64,000 nucleotides of DNA from Acanthacorydalis orientalis (Eukaryota > Arthropoda > Insecta > Megaloptera > Corydalidae). The stretch is taken from the NCBI GenBank assembly GCA_034766995.1, contig CM068321.1:16353526-16417525 (forward strand), read 5' to 3'. The translations under genes and the position numbers were made by a program. Of this stretch, positions 27,078 through 43,469 are shown piece after piece. Position 1 is the stretch's first letter; every line of letters begins with the position of its first letter. The notes under the pieces were generated by a model. It searched no databases and was not told where the DNA came from. It saw nothing but the letters and a program-made list of their open reading frames with translations.

Positions 27078-27264
27078 ATCGCTTCTGTGCTCAGTGAGCT
27101 AAGATCAAAAGTGTAGTATCTGTTCTTAGCAGCTTAACATCTGGTATGTCTCGCACTGCGAAACATTGAATGTTAATCTGATTTTTAGGATCTTGGTGGT
27201 TTTGGAAGCTTGCTGCGATCCACAGTTGGGTTGGCACAACATTGCAGAAACGTTATGATCAGCC
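27078..27264 (+). ncRNA. U2: U2 spliceosomal snRNA, diverged copy
   Basis: U2 snRNA pairs with the intron branch site in the spliceosome. The block aligns to U2 from end to end: ATCGCTTCT at the 5' end, GCTAAGATCA, the branch-site recognition region GTGTAGTATCTGTTCTTA, loop IIa as CAGCTTAACATCTG (the insect form), an Sm-like site GATTTTTAGG, AGCTTGCT in stem III and ATTGCAG in loop IV. The length, 187 nt, is normal. Stem I is rebuilt with different bases (GCTC/GAGC around AGT). Stem IIb is GTCTCGC/GCGAAAC with one mismatch, and IIa has one G-G mismatch. The Sm site has A where G is usual, and stem III is eroded. No poly-A tail follows. It is either a diverged gene or a DNA-derived pseudogene; the defects favour the latter slightly. 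I could not identify a proximal promoter element upstream. Confidence 0.85.
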
Positions 27265-28582
27265 TTCTCTAATTAAATTTAAAAATAGTTTTCTACCTAT
27301 AGCACTTTTTGTAGTAGTTTTTAAGTATAATAATATGAATGCTTTTTTTATTTACTTTTAATCAATTTTTTTTGTTTGTAAATATTTGTTGTGATATATG
27401 ACAAATATTTTTTAAAAATTTTGTCGTGTGATTGTTTTAAAAATATATTTCTTGACGTTTGCATTTCTAATGTGTTACAATAAAATCCTTGAATGTAATA
27501 TGTCAGAATCAATCTAATTAATAATAAAAGTTTTATTAACAATATATTTAACAATACTTTAATACTTTTCAACATTCTTTTTGTAAACTTTTATTTATAT
27601 TATCTGATATATTCTCAGGAGGGCTTCTCCCCCCACCCCGCTCGAAAACTGTCGATTTTTACTATTAACATTAGTTAAATACAATATTTTGAATAAATTA
27701 TTGCATTGTACACAATACATGTGTACAACAATATATATATGACTAAGGTCAATCAATTACTCCAGCTCCAAATTCTAGCATTAATCCTGTGTTTTTTTCC
27801 CCTTTTTTCATTTACTTTTTGTGTTTGGTTATCTTGTAAAAACAAATATTTAAAGAAAAAAACCATGATATAACGAGATTAATAAACAATAATTTTAAAA
27901 AAATTCAACAGTGCAATTCTAATTATATAATGGGTACGAAAATAATATTTAAATAATTACTCTTTTATTTATAGTTTTATTCAATTTTAATTCTTACTTT
28001 TCATTTACAGACACCTATGGAATAGTATATATTAACACGTATAACCATTGGCAGCATCTTCATTTGGTGAGTTTTTTTAACAATTATATTTATTATATGA
28101 AAATATATTTAATATGTTACGTGTCAAGTCAAATTTTCGAACGAAATTTGTGTCATGTCTCCTCAAATTTTCGAATGTTTAATTTTATATGAATTATAAA
28201 ATTGAACGCAAAATTAATCTTGGGAATAATATATTTTAAAAAGTAAACTGTTCATAAAATTTTATTTTTTATTATATAAAATTTTCCATTTTGGTAGGTT
28301 CTCTATTCATTTCATAACTTACTTTCTTTAGGAACAAACCTTTGAATTTTTTTTAAAAATTCGAATGATTTAATTTTTTGTTCGTTTCTTAATACAGGTG
28401 TTTTTATTTTTGTTAATAAATATATTTATACATTAAGTTAGTTAGCGATAGTTTGTTCTATTAATTGCATCTTAATTTGTAAACTAAAAAGAAACACTAA
28501 AGTTGTAAATTTCATTTTTTCTTAAATACAGTTTTATAAATATATCAACTGATTTATATAGAATAGCTTATATATAATTGTT

Positions 28583-28632
<50 letters not shown>

Positions 28633-29129
28633 ACATACATGTCTTATTTAGAAAGCCTGTAAAATTAAAAATAATTGGTTTACCCTTTTCATATATGAAC
28701 AGTACGAGGAAAGTCAATATATGAAAATATATTTAAACAAAAATTCTTACTGCTCATTTCTCTTTTACTTTTATAGAGTGTTATAACATAAAATAGAATT
28801 TTATTATAGGGTAGAACTTAAGTTGATGACAAAAACAAAATTTTGGTTTAATATTGAACTCAAACATGTAATATTTTACTTACAAAAGGAGCGAATGAAA
28901 TTAAAAGTGTCAAAATACTTGATACCTCAAATAAACTTATAATCATATTTGCACAACTCTACTTCGTATATATATATATAACTTTATTTTTTGCGTTCAG
29001 TAATGTTAAATTATTAGCATTATAAAATTTATTTATTATTAACAAATATGTATCTCATTTAATAAAAACTAATAATAAGATATATTAGTAACCAGTTTGA
29101 TCAAAGTAAATTCATTTAGTTATACGTTT
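27265..29129. other. AT-rich stretch, little recognised
   Basis: A TA array lies at 28586-28640. The words TCAAATTTTCGAA occur twice within about 50 bp near 28130-28177. A short G/C-rich run sits at 27617-27650. No gene recognised. Confidence 0.6.
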
Positions 29130-29770
29130 AAATGATGTTTTCGGGATTTTCAAACGTAAAAAACTAACATTTCTTTAGTTCGATTCGAAAAATAGGTTAT
29201 CAAATCTTAACATCGTTGCATTACATAAATAAAAAGAAGAGGAGGTGAAATGTTCACTCGATCTCAATGTATCAGTTCTGCAGTGTTGTCGATTTAAAAC
29301 AACATTATATACCTCAAAGTTGCTTGTGTTAGGGCTTACCGCTTGAGCCACTACTTCTTGAATTATACATGGTTGATGGTGACACCCCGGTGACAAAAGC
29401 GGAGAACTTGTTTTGATGTTCTCGAACTTGAATTAATCAGTTACGAAGATCATTTCTTATCTGTGCGAAGAACACATGAACGCCTTCTTGGATTGTGAAC
29501 AAAGTGTGGCGAGCGGCGGCTGTGTAATCGGTATTATAAATAAATTCCGCTTCGGATTTTCTCCAGACACCTTTTCGTTCGTTGTTTATCATCAACGCGC
29601 TTATAAATATTTCGTGCTTCATCAAAGTGAGAGTGTTACGGATTTTCTGCTTCGTCTGCTTCAGATCGCTAGTATTAAATTATTATTTTAAAACGGCTGC
29701 GCGTACATTTTATAAATATCTGTTTTCGTGTTGTCGCATGGATTTCGGGATTATCACAACGTGATGTTTT
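29130..29770. other. CpG-richer block with overlapping short frames, unassigned
   Basis: Short frames run on both strands (29175-29396 minus, 73 codons; 29476-29691 plus, 71 codons; 29437-29625 minus, 62 codons). None has a recognisable domain, and they overlap antisense, which suggests composition rather than coding. Composition is markedly less AT-rich than the flanks around 29480-29660. It may hold a 5' exon or regulatory DNA. Confidence 0.3.
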
Positions 29771-30354
29771 GAAAAACATGTATCATTTATGAACCATTTA
29801 TATTACATAATAATTTCATACATAAAGCTACTGTATTGAATTTTCCATTAATACATCATTTATAATGTCATGAACATCAAAATTTTAAATAAAATATAAT
29901 TTTTTTTATCCCCTTATAATAAATTTACTTAATACCAAAAAGTGAATCACTCACAAATGTATTCAATTATTCAAAAATAATTTTATACTTAATGCGATTT
30001 CGTTACAAAATTAGCATTCACAATAAAATATAAATAAAAAAATATATGTTATTTTCAACGATTATCTCTAACACTAAGCACTGTCTTTTCAGTCTTAAAC
30101 TCAGACTTTATTTTTGTTTTATTTAATTAATACTTAATTTAAATAGAATCAATTTTAATGCTTGTTTTTGATAAGAATGAATATTTAATCTTTCTTTAAT
30201 TTATAAAGAAAAATATTAATTTTAAATATGGTTCATTATTTATACGAAATAATTATTTAGTTTTCAAAAAGTTTATTTGAAAAATTTAAATTTCGTAAAT
30301 ATAAAGAGTTCACTCGAACTTTTTTGTATTATATTTATCTTGTACATTTTAGTA

Positions 30355-31249
30355 TTAGGTTGGCGCAAAAATAATTGCGGTTTTTATCATTTTAAGTTAA
30401 TCAGCGATTTTTCTAGTTACCGTTATCTTTTGTTATAGTCATATGATACATCATTGTAAACAATAAAATTAGTACTACTGAGTTCAGCTTATGTCTATTA
30501 TTTTCATTTTTTAGTATTGTTTGATATAATTTCTTAAATAAGTCACAGAAAAAAGTAAATTCACGCGATTTTGTTGTATGAGTTTAAATTTGAACGTAAA
30601 ACAACAGAAACTGCTCGAAATTTAAAAATGGTTTTTGGCGAAGTCAATTAGTGAACGTACAGCTCAATACTGGTTTTAACAAATTTCGTAATGAAAACGA
30701 AAGCCTTGATGAGGAAGGTCGTGGACATCCTTCAGCTATAGACAACAATGATTTAAGAATCATAATTGAAGCGAACCCACGTAAAAAAACTTGTGAGTTG
30801 GCAGAAGAACTCAATGTTGATCATTCAATAGTTTTATTCAATACAACATTAGTCAATCAAAGAGGACCAATTCTTCTTTATGACAATGCCCGACCACAAC
30901 CCTCACAAATGACTAAAAAATTTTTGAACTGGATTATGAAACCTTACCTTACCTCACCCACCTGACACTCCGGATCTGCCAGATTATCATTTTTTTAAAA
31001 CATTTGAGTAATTTCCTACGAGAGATTGTTTTCAAAGATCAAGCATCAGCTCAAAGCTCTTTCGATGAATTCTTTAATTCCAGTACCCCAGGTTTCTATC
31101 TTGTAGGAATAAAGAAAATTATTTCCCTCTGGGAGAAATGTTTGCAGACCAATGGTATTTATTTTGATTAATAATTATAATTTTTAACTGATATATGCGT
31201 CTTTATACTTAATACGTAAAAACCGTAAATACTTTTGCACCAACCTGAA
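30355..31249 (+). mobile_element. Mariner DNA transposon, internally deleted
   Basis: The 5' terminal repeat starts TTAGGTTGGCGCAAAAATAA at 30355, preceded by TA. The 3' end, reverse-complemented, reads TTCAGGTTGGTGCAAAAGTA. Both match the terminal repeats of the mariner group found in insects and mammals (TTAGGTTG-type). The element is about 895 bp against roughly 1.3 kb for complete mariners, so about 400 bp is lost internally. An extra base disturbs the 3' tip and no clean TA follows it. Confidence 0.9.
30565..31171 (+). pseudogene. Broken mariner transposase
   Basis: Successive frames give LLYEFKFERKTTETARNLKM (first HTH), then SERTAQYWF before a stop, then ESLDEEGRGHPSAIDNNDLR and NPRKKTCELAEELNVDHSIV (the second HTH). 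The sequence then jumps to LVNQRGPILLYDNARPQPSQ, which carries the second catalytic aspartate of the D,D34D triad (the D of YDNARP). A frameshift follows. The third-aspartate region is visible as PDLPDYHFF after the shift, and the C-terminus ends SLWEKCLQTNGIYFD-stop. The block between the HTH and the DNARP motif, including the first catalytic aspartate, is deleted. A dead copy; at least two frameshifts and one stop are visible. Confidence 0.88.
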
Positions 31250-31744
31250 ATTTTTGTAAACAAACGATTATTTCTTTGCTTATTAATTTTCCAATTAACT
31301 AAATGAAATATTTCCATAATATTTTGTTTAAAATTTAACAATATCTCATTTAAACAAATTTTTAATATATTTTTCAAGATTTTTTATGTCAACATTTAAA
31401 TAATTAGTAAAATATATACAAACTAATATCTGTAAACAAAAAATAATTAGAAATGGTACTAATATGAAACTAATTTCTGTATCGTAACGCACTTAGGATG
31501 GTCATATTGAAATTTTAATGCCCATAAGTAACAATAAAAAATGACTCATAAACATTTATTGAACCTTTTTGATCGGAAAAGTTTTTGTGATTTGTAAGAT
31601 AAGAAAATATTTAATTTATAAAAACAAATATATTAATAAGAGTAGTATTGATTATCATTGTCGAATACGTTAAAATTTAAAATTGAAATAAAAGTGAGAT
31701 TTAATATTAAATTTATCAAATATTTCCTTTATCTTTAAAAGACT
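31250..31744. other. AT-rich stretch, nothing recognised
   Basis: No gene or repeat stands out between the mariner and the CpG-rich block. Confidence 0.6.
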
Positions 31745-32130
31745 TTTTTAAACTGAAACAAGACCGGCCACGACATAACAAGAGAACAGAGAGAAAAAAC
31801 TCATCGAGACGTATGTAAAATCCGACGATCAGTTAAATAATGCAGTAGCGTGCGACTGCATGACAATAAAAGAAAAGGCCGCGCCACATCAGCAGACACG
31901 TTGAATTTAATAAAAATTCCAGTCGGCGAGGCAGGCTAGAACGAAAAAGGCCGAATAGCACTTGTCACGAGATTTTTCAGTGACGCGCGCGGCGTCGCAA
32001 CGCTGGTGAACGCCACGACGACACACAAAACCGTCACGGGATGAGAACTATAAAACGACCGTGTGGACGTATTTTGTAGTCGTATTCAGTAAGATAATTT
32101 CTATACGCGAGTCGAGGGAATTTCTCCTTC
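31745..32130 (+). promoter_or_regulatory. CpG-rich block with TATA box, candidate promoter
   Basis: About 300 bp is strongly CpG-enriched, peaking at 31980-32045 with GACGCGCGCGGCGTCG. It ends in TATAAA at 32049-32054 and an insect-type initiator TCAGT at 32086-32090. The distance from the first T of TATA to the initiator A is 39 nt, longer than the usual 30-31, so pairing of the two is uncertain. Downstream sequence offers no clear exon, but a non-coding first exon is possible. If real, transcription runs rightward. Confidence 0.35.
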
Positions 32131-33127
32131 TTTTCACAGTTACCGATTTATTCTTAACATTTATTTTACTTATGTAATGGCAACACGTTCCTTTATTCGA
32201 TTTACTACATTTTCAAAAATTTTAAAGAAAATTGGATGAAGCGAAAGATCATGTTTTAGAATGACAGAACGTTTTTTTATATATAAAAGACATAAATGAA
32301 TGATTTGTGCTGTGATTATCACATTGTCCAATATAATTTATAAGTAACATAAATAGAGTAAACGTACATTTTCAGTATAAATTATAATATAAATTTATTT
32401 AATAACAGTACATGTTGTTTTTCCATTTTCAATTTAGACCAATTCTCAGTAACGAAAAGAAATTCATTAATATATGGCTTTTTAAAATTGTAAAAAACAG
32501 TTATGTGATATGCATATGGAGAGCTGGTACTCTTAATGTGCAATTTTTATTTTTTTTTTTGAATGGTAATATTGTTTTAATTTACAGATCTATATTTATA
32601 TTTTTACAAAACACTGCATCTGAGTATCACAATTAGTATTGATTACTATACCTTCAAAGCTAAATATGATTATCTAATTAATTAAGACAAAATGTATAAA
32701 TAAGAGTGTCTAGCATTATATAAGACACTACTAACTACTGATAATTACAATATTTAATGAAAGATTATGAGCATGGCCAATTAGTGTTACATCCTATTAT
32801 GATAGAACATTCTAAAATAAAAATTCATTGATTCGTCTTTTGAATTGCGATCTTTAACATCTTTTTCAGAGTGTTAAACATAATAACAGTATAACAATAT
32901 CTAATCATGATTTATAAATGATTCTTTGTGTATTTTTAAAAAACTATTTTAAAAATAACACAAAATAAAAGTGAATAAGATATTTTGTAGAAATCTATAT
33001 ATTTTAATTATCAATGGTTTTTTGTGTTGCCATATTTTTACAGTTACGTTACTTATAAATTATTAAATAATTTGAATTTCATTGAATTATAATAATTTTC
33101 TCTAAGACAGTCCTGATAATCTTAATG

Positions 33128-33186
<59 letters not shown>

Positions 33187-34323
33187 GTTCAGAAACTATA
33201 CATAGAAAAAATTAATAAATAATTCTAAGTTGAGTCAAGTACTGCAGTATGTTTGCTATTTAATAATACCAAAAAAAATAGTAATCTGTTTGGTAGAACG
33301 TTTAATATTAATAATTAATAGTATCATAAATTTAAATATTTCAATAATAAAATTCTTAGTTATAGAATTAGGTTCATGAGTGTATTTTTTTTATTTATAT
33401 ATATTTGATTCATTTCATCCGTACTCAATTTTCTTTATAAAAATTCAAAGTGTATACTGTTTTAAAGTTAAGAAAAAAATAAACCATTATGAAATAAATT
33501 TACCAGTAAATCAAATTCATCTAAAACTGATTATTCGAGACAACAGTGATTATAATCCCGTGGCTATCAGTATTCTTAGTTTTCAACCTTATACATTAAT
33601 TTTTTTGTTATCGAACATGATGTAATTTTTAATTTGGATCTACTGTATTTAGAAGTTGTATTTTTTATGAAACTATAATAAATTTTATAGTCGTTACTAT
33701 TATTATAAACAAACGATTAGAATAGAGAGTTTTGAAACATAAATTAAAAGACGATATTTTCTTAAAAAAATAAAATATTTCTATACAATATTACTCAAAA
33801 TTTCAAAAATCTCATTAAAAAACTTCATTAAAGAGTGTATGCTTAAATTTAAATGAACACACATACATACATTCAAATCTAATTTTTAAAGTAAATAGAA
33901 CTTGTATTACAAAGACAAAAAACATACAATTTTGTTCAGAAATTATATTAACGAATCGCTGTAGTCTGCAATCTACATTTAATAGAATAAAAACTTTAAC
34001 AATACTTCAACTTATTACTTTTCTGTCAACCTAATAATTATTTTTTGTTAAATATTAAAATTTAAAACTTTGTCGTTAATGAATTTTCCTTTATGCGTTT
34101 TGTTCATAAAAATATACTAAAGAAATATATTCACAAAAAATTCATTTAGCTTTTTCGACATCAATAGAATACTTTTCTCAGAATATGATAATCTTTATTC
34201 ACTTTATCGTCCCTCTTACATTTAACGATCTTATTTAAAAATAACTTATTTTTAATTATCAAAAATATCATATTTCTCATTTTAAATAGGTATATACAAG
34301 CACCAATTAACATGTGAATTAAA
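32131..34323. other. AT-rich stretch with one TA array
   Basis: A pure TA array of about 50 bp lies at 33133-33184. Frames of 74 and 81 codons on the plus strand have no recognisable content. Confidence 0.6.
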
Positions 34324-34512
34324 TATTTTTTTTATAAATACAAGTGAACTCCGACCCCTGCTCACTGCGTTCGCCCACTCTTCCAAGGAGGGAGGAGGTT
34401 TCGTCCTCTTCTCGTCAACGCTTTCTCTTACCTAACAAATAACAGAAATTAATAAATTATACGCACAAATAATCTGCGTAAAATGTAAGTCGTAAAATTT
34501 TTATTGGAAAAG
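34324..34512 (-). mobile_element. Unnamed dispersed repeat, copy 3 (partial, inverted)
   Basis: Reverse-complemented, this block matches the right-hand third of copy 2: it runs from TTTTCCAATAAAAATTTT through TTACATTTTACGCAGATTAT and TATTTGTTAGGTAAG into a GC-rich domain and ends GTATTTATAAAAAAAATATT. The left two thirds are absent, so it is truncated. It lies about 770 bp from copy 2 in the opposite orientation. Confidence 0.65.
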
Positions 34513-34555
34513 TTTACACAGGACTGATTTTAAGTTATAAAGAGGTACTTAAAAA

Positions 34556-34558
<3 letters not shown>

Positions 34559-34617
<59 letters not shown>

Positions 34618-34642
34618 GTATATATATATATATATATATATA
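34559..34642. repeat. (TA)n array with TATG steps
   Basis: About 84 bp of TA with two GTATATATATG-type interruptions, between repeat copies 3 and 2. Confidence 0.9.
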
Positions 34643-35284
34643 ATATGATTATTTATTGGTTACCATAGATACATTCCATATATTATTTTTATCTCTGCAT
34701 CAGCCAATCTGGACACGAATAAAAGTGACTGCATAGGACCGATTTTTAATTAGAGACAGAAAAATGTAACATTTTGTCAATATTTGCCTGATTTTATGAA
34801 AGTTGTTAAAGTGAATCTTTGTTATATGCATATATTTTCGAACGTTATGAATATATTTCTATTTAGTGTTTGTCTGTATTGAGATTATATATTACTTATA
34901 CGGTTATTTTTACTAATTACTTTATATCTACTATCCTACGATAACTATTATTTTGATTTCCTAGAGCATATTCATCTTACTTTTTATGAAAAGTTTAAGA
35001 ACTCTTATTTTATAAAAAAAAATATAAACCGTCATATTCATGAACTACGCTTTTACAAAGCTTTAAACAAATTGAAAAGTATGTCTACTATTAAATTTAT
35101 ATATATATATATATATATATATATCTCGTAGTTATTTATTTAGAAATACTAATACGGTAGCTAAGAAAAATTTTGCCTAAAATAAAGACTGTTTAAAAAT
35201 TGACCTTTTGTATGTACATTAAAATTTTATTTGATGTCTTTTCTGTAAATATATTGTCATTTTTATTTCTTGCGACTCAGATAA

Positions 35285-36001
35285 TATCTTTCTATATATA
35301 AAAAAATATTCAATCGTAAAATGTTCATAACACAAAACAAATATTTTTCGTGTAGACCACCTCCTCGCAACAACATTCCCCTACTACACTCTACAAGTAG
35401 CACGTTAACCATTTTTATTCCCGATCATCAATGATTGGTTGATTTTTCCCAGATAATAAGTAATCACGATAGGCATTTGCTTCAAATCACATTAAAACCA
35501 AGTAACATCATAAGTACAGGTTTTCATGGCTCTAGGCCCCACGGAACTGTCGGTACACTTAGGGTATGATTTACTATACGATAGAGCCCCTTAAGTGTTT
35601 ACAAAAATGATTGGTTAATGGATATTGCATGGTGTCTGTTCTGATTTGTAAATATCAGTCACATATGTATTTAGCTCTCTAACGGTGTACAACAAAAGAG
35701 ATGTATACGATTTCAATGTTAAACTGATAACATTTATACCAAATATTACATTCATTGAAGCCTTAGAGCAAAAAATTGGTACAAATTTTGATATTGTATT
35801 TTGCTGTTAAATTTTATAAATTTTTCCAATAAAAATTTTACAACTTACATTTTAGGCAAATTATTTTTGCGTATAATTTGTTAACTTCTACTATTTGTTA
35901 GGGGTGGGTAAGCGTCAGCGAGTGGGAGGTAAATTCTCCCCTTGGAGGGGTTGGAGAGCAAAACTAGTACAGGACAGAGCCCTCTGGACTTATAAAAAAT
36001 A
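35285..36001 (+). mobile_element. Unnamed dispersed repeat, copy 2, with nested insertion
   Basis: The left part (35285-35443) and the right part (35607-36001) together match copy 1 at 9906-10425 in order and orientation. Shared words include ACCACCTCCTCGCAAC, GCGTATAATTTGTTAA and GGTGTACAACAAAAG. Between them lies a 163-bp stretch absent from copy 1. The right end has a variable GC-rich domain (35905-35990) and stops at TTATAAAAAATA. No protein is encoded. Confidence 0.72.
35444..35606 (-). mobile_element. SINE-like 163-bp insertion nested in copy 2
   Basis: The block interrupts the dispersed repeat and is bounded by ATGATTGGTTGAT (35431-35443) and ATGATTGGTTAAT (35607-35619), a 13-bp duplication with one difference; copy 1 has a single equivalent word. 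Such a length suits target-primed retrotransposition. Inside are complementary arms: ACACTTAGGG at 35555-35564 with CCCCTTAAGTGT at 35587-35598, and GGCTCTA at 35528-35534 with TAGAGCC at 35582-35588. On the minus strand TATAGTAAATCATACCC resembles a tRNA A-box region. The orientation and class are inference; a DNA element with an unusual duplication is the alternative. Confidence 0.55.
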
Positions 36002-36487
36002 ATTTAATATTTATTATATCACTTTCAAATTATATTTGAAATATTGATCACTATTTTCTCGTTTTTTAAAAAGTATACTAGACCAAATATCTGTTATTCA
36101 TTAATAAATTTATTTTTAATGAAATATAAAACTAATTCTAAAATAAGTTACTATATATTGATAGTGTAATGACAGATATTTTAATTTTGTTACAAAAGCA
36201 TAAAATATATAATTACAGATTTATAGTTGAAATTAATTGTTTCTAAATCGTTTTACTAATATTTTATATTCTTTAAAATTATATCGTGTATACCATTCTA
36301 TTCTATTAGAAAGACTATTCTTGTAAAACCACTTATCTTAAGAAAAATTGTAATCGACGAAAGCATAAATTAGGTTTTTACGACAAGCAGTAACAATGAA
36401 CAGTGATCAAGTTATTAAAACTACATCGAAGTAAATAAGGGAAATGACCTACTGTCAACTTGTATATATTATGTCTATAATACAGAG

Positions 36488-36532
36488 TATAAAAGAGGGC
36501 TTGCAGCCACCGCAGTATCGTCAACAAAAAAA
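36488..36532 (+). promoter_or_regulatory. Candidate TATA promoter
   Basis: A perfect TATAAAAG lies at 36488-36495. It is followed 26 nt downstream by GCAGT (A at 36514), one base off the insect initiator TCAGT, and then by an A-rich leader directly before an ATG at 36533. The layout is that of compact insect genes with very short leaders, such as many cuticle and secreted-protein genes. The spacing is slightly short. Confidence 0.35.
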
Positions 36533-36607
36533 ATGTTGGTTGGATTGCTGGGTATTAACTTTATTTATGTCTTAATTTATATGGCGAAATGTATGAACAT
36601 ATTTTAG
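36533..36607 (+). CDS. Short hydrophobic ORF, possible first exon
   Basis: The ATG at 36533 sits in an A-rich context right after the candidate promoter and opens a 24-codon frame, MLVGLLGINFIYVLIYMAKC..., that is hydrophobic like a signal peptide or membrane segment. The frame closes at 36607. Insect secreted-protein genes often split inside the signal peptide, and GT dinucleotides at about 36538 and 36552 could be donors, but neither is a strong donor site and no matching downstream exon was found. It may be a chance frame. Confidence 0.2.
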   Translation: MLVGLLGINFIYVLIYMAKCMNIF

Positions 36608-43380
<6,773 letters not shown>

Positions 43381-43387
43381 ATCACAG

Positions 43388-43465
43388 TTTAAATACATGC
43401 ATAAGTGCACTAATGGCAAGAGTGTGCAAAGCAAACTGCACACCTGTGCTCTTATGGTATTTAAA
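43388..43465. other. Imperfect hairpin, candidate RNA precursor
   Basis: TTTAAATAC (43388-43396) pairs with GTATTTAAA (43457-43465), CATAAG (43400-43405) with CTTATG (43451-43456), and GCAC (43407-43410) with GTGC (43446-43449). GTGTGCA (43422-43428) pairs with TGCACAC (43437-43443) around an 8-nt loop. The stem is interrupted by a 3-nt bulge and an asymmetric internal loop of about 11 nt. It is GC-richer than the flanks. Length and shape suit a small-RNA precursor, but no known microRNA is recognised in the arms and the strand is undecided. Confidence 0.35.
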
Positions 43466-43469
43466 TCGT

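Noticed and set aside
36501..36522. GCAGTATCGT resembling the U4 snRNA 5' region
   Set aside because: Only about 10 nt match and nothing downstream follows the U4 sequence or structure.
43412..43430. TGGCAAGA matching the miR-31 seed inside the 43388 hairpin
   Set aside because: It lies in the unpaired internal loop, with no complementary passenger sequence in the opposite arm.
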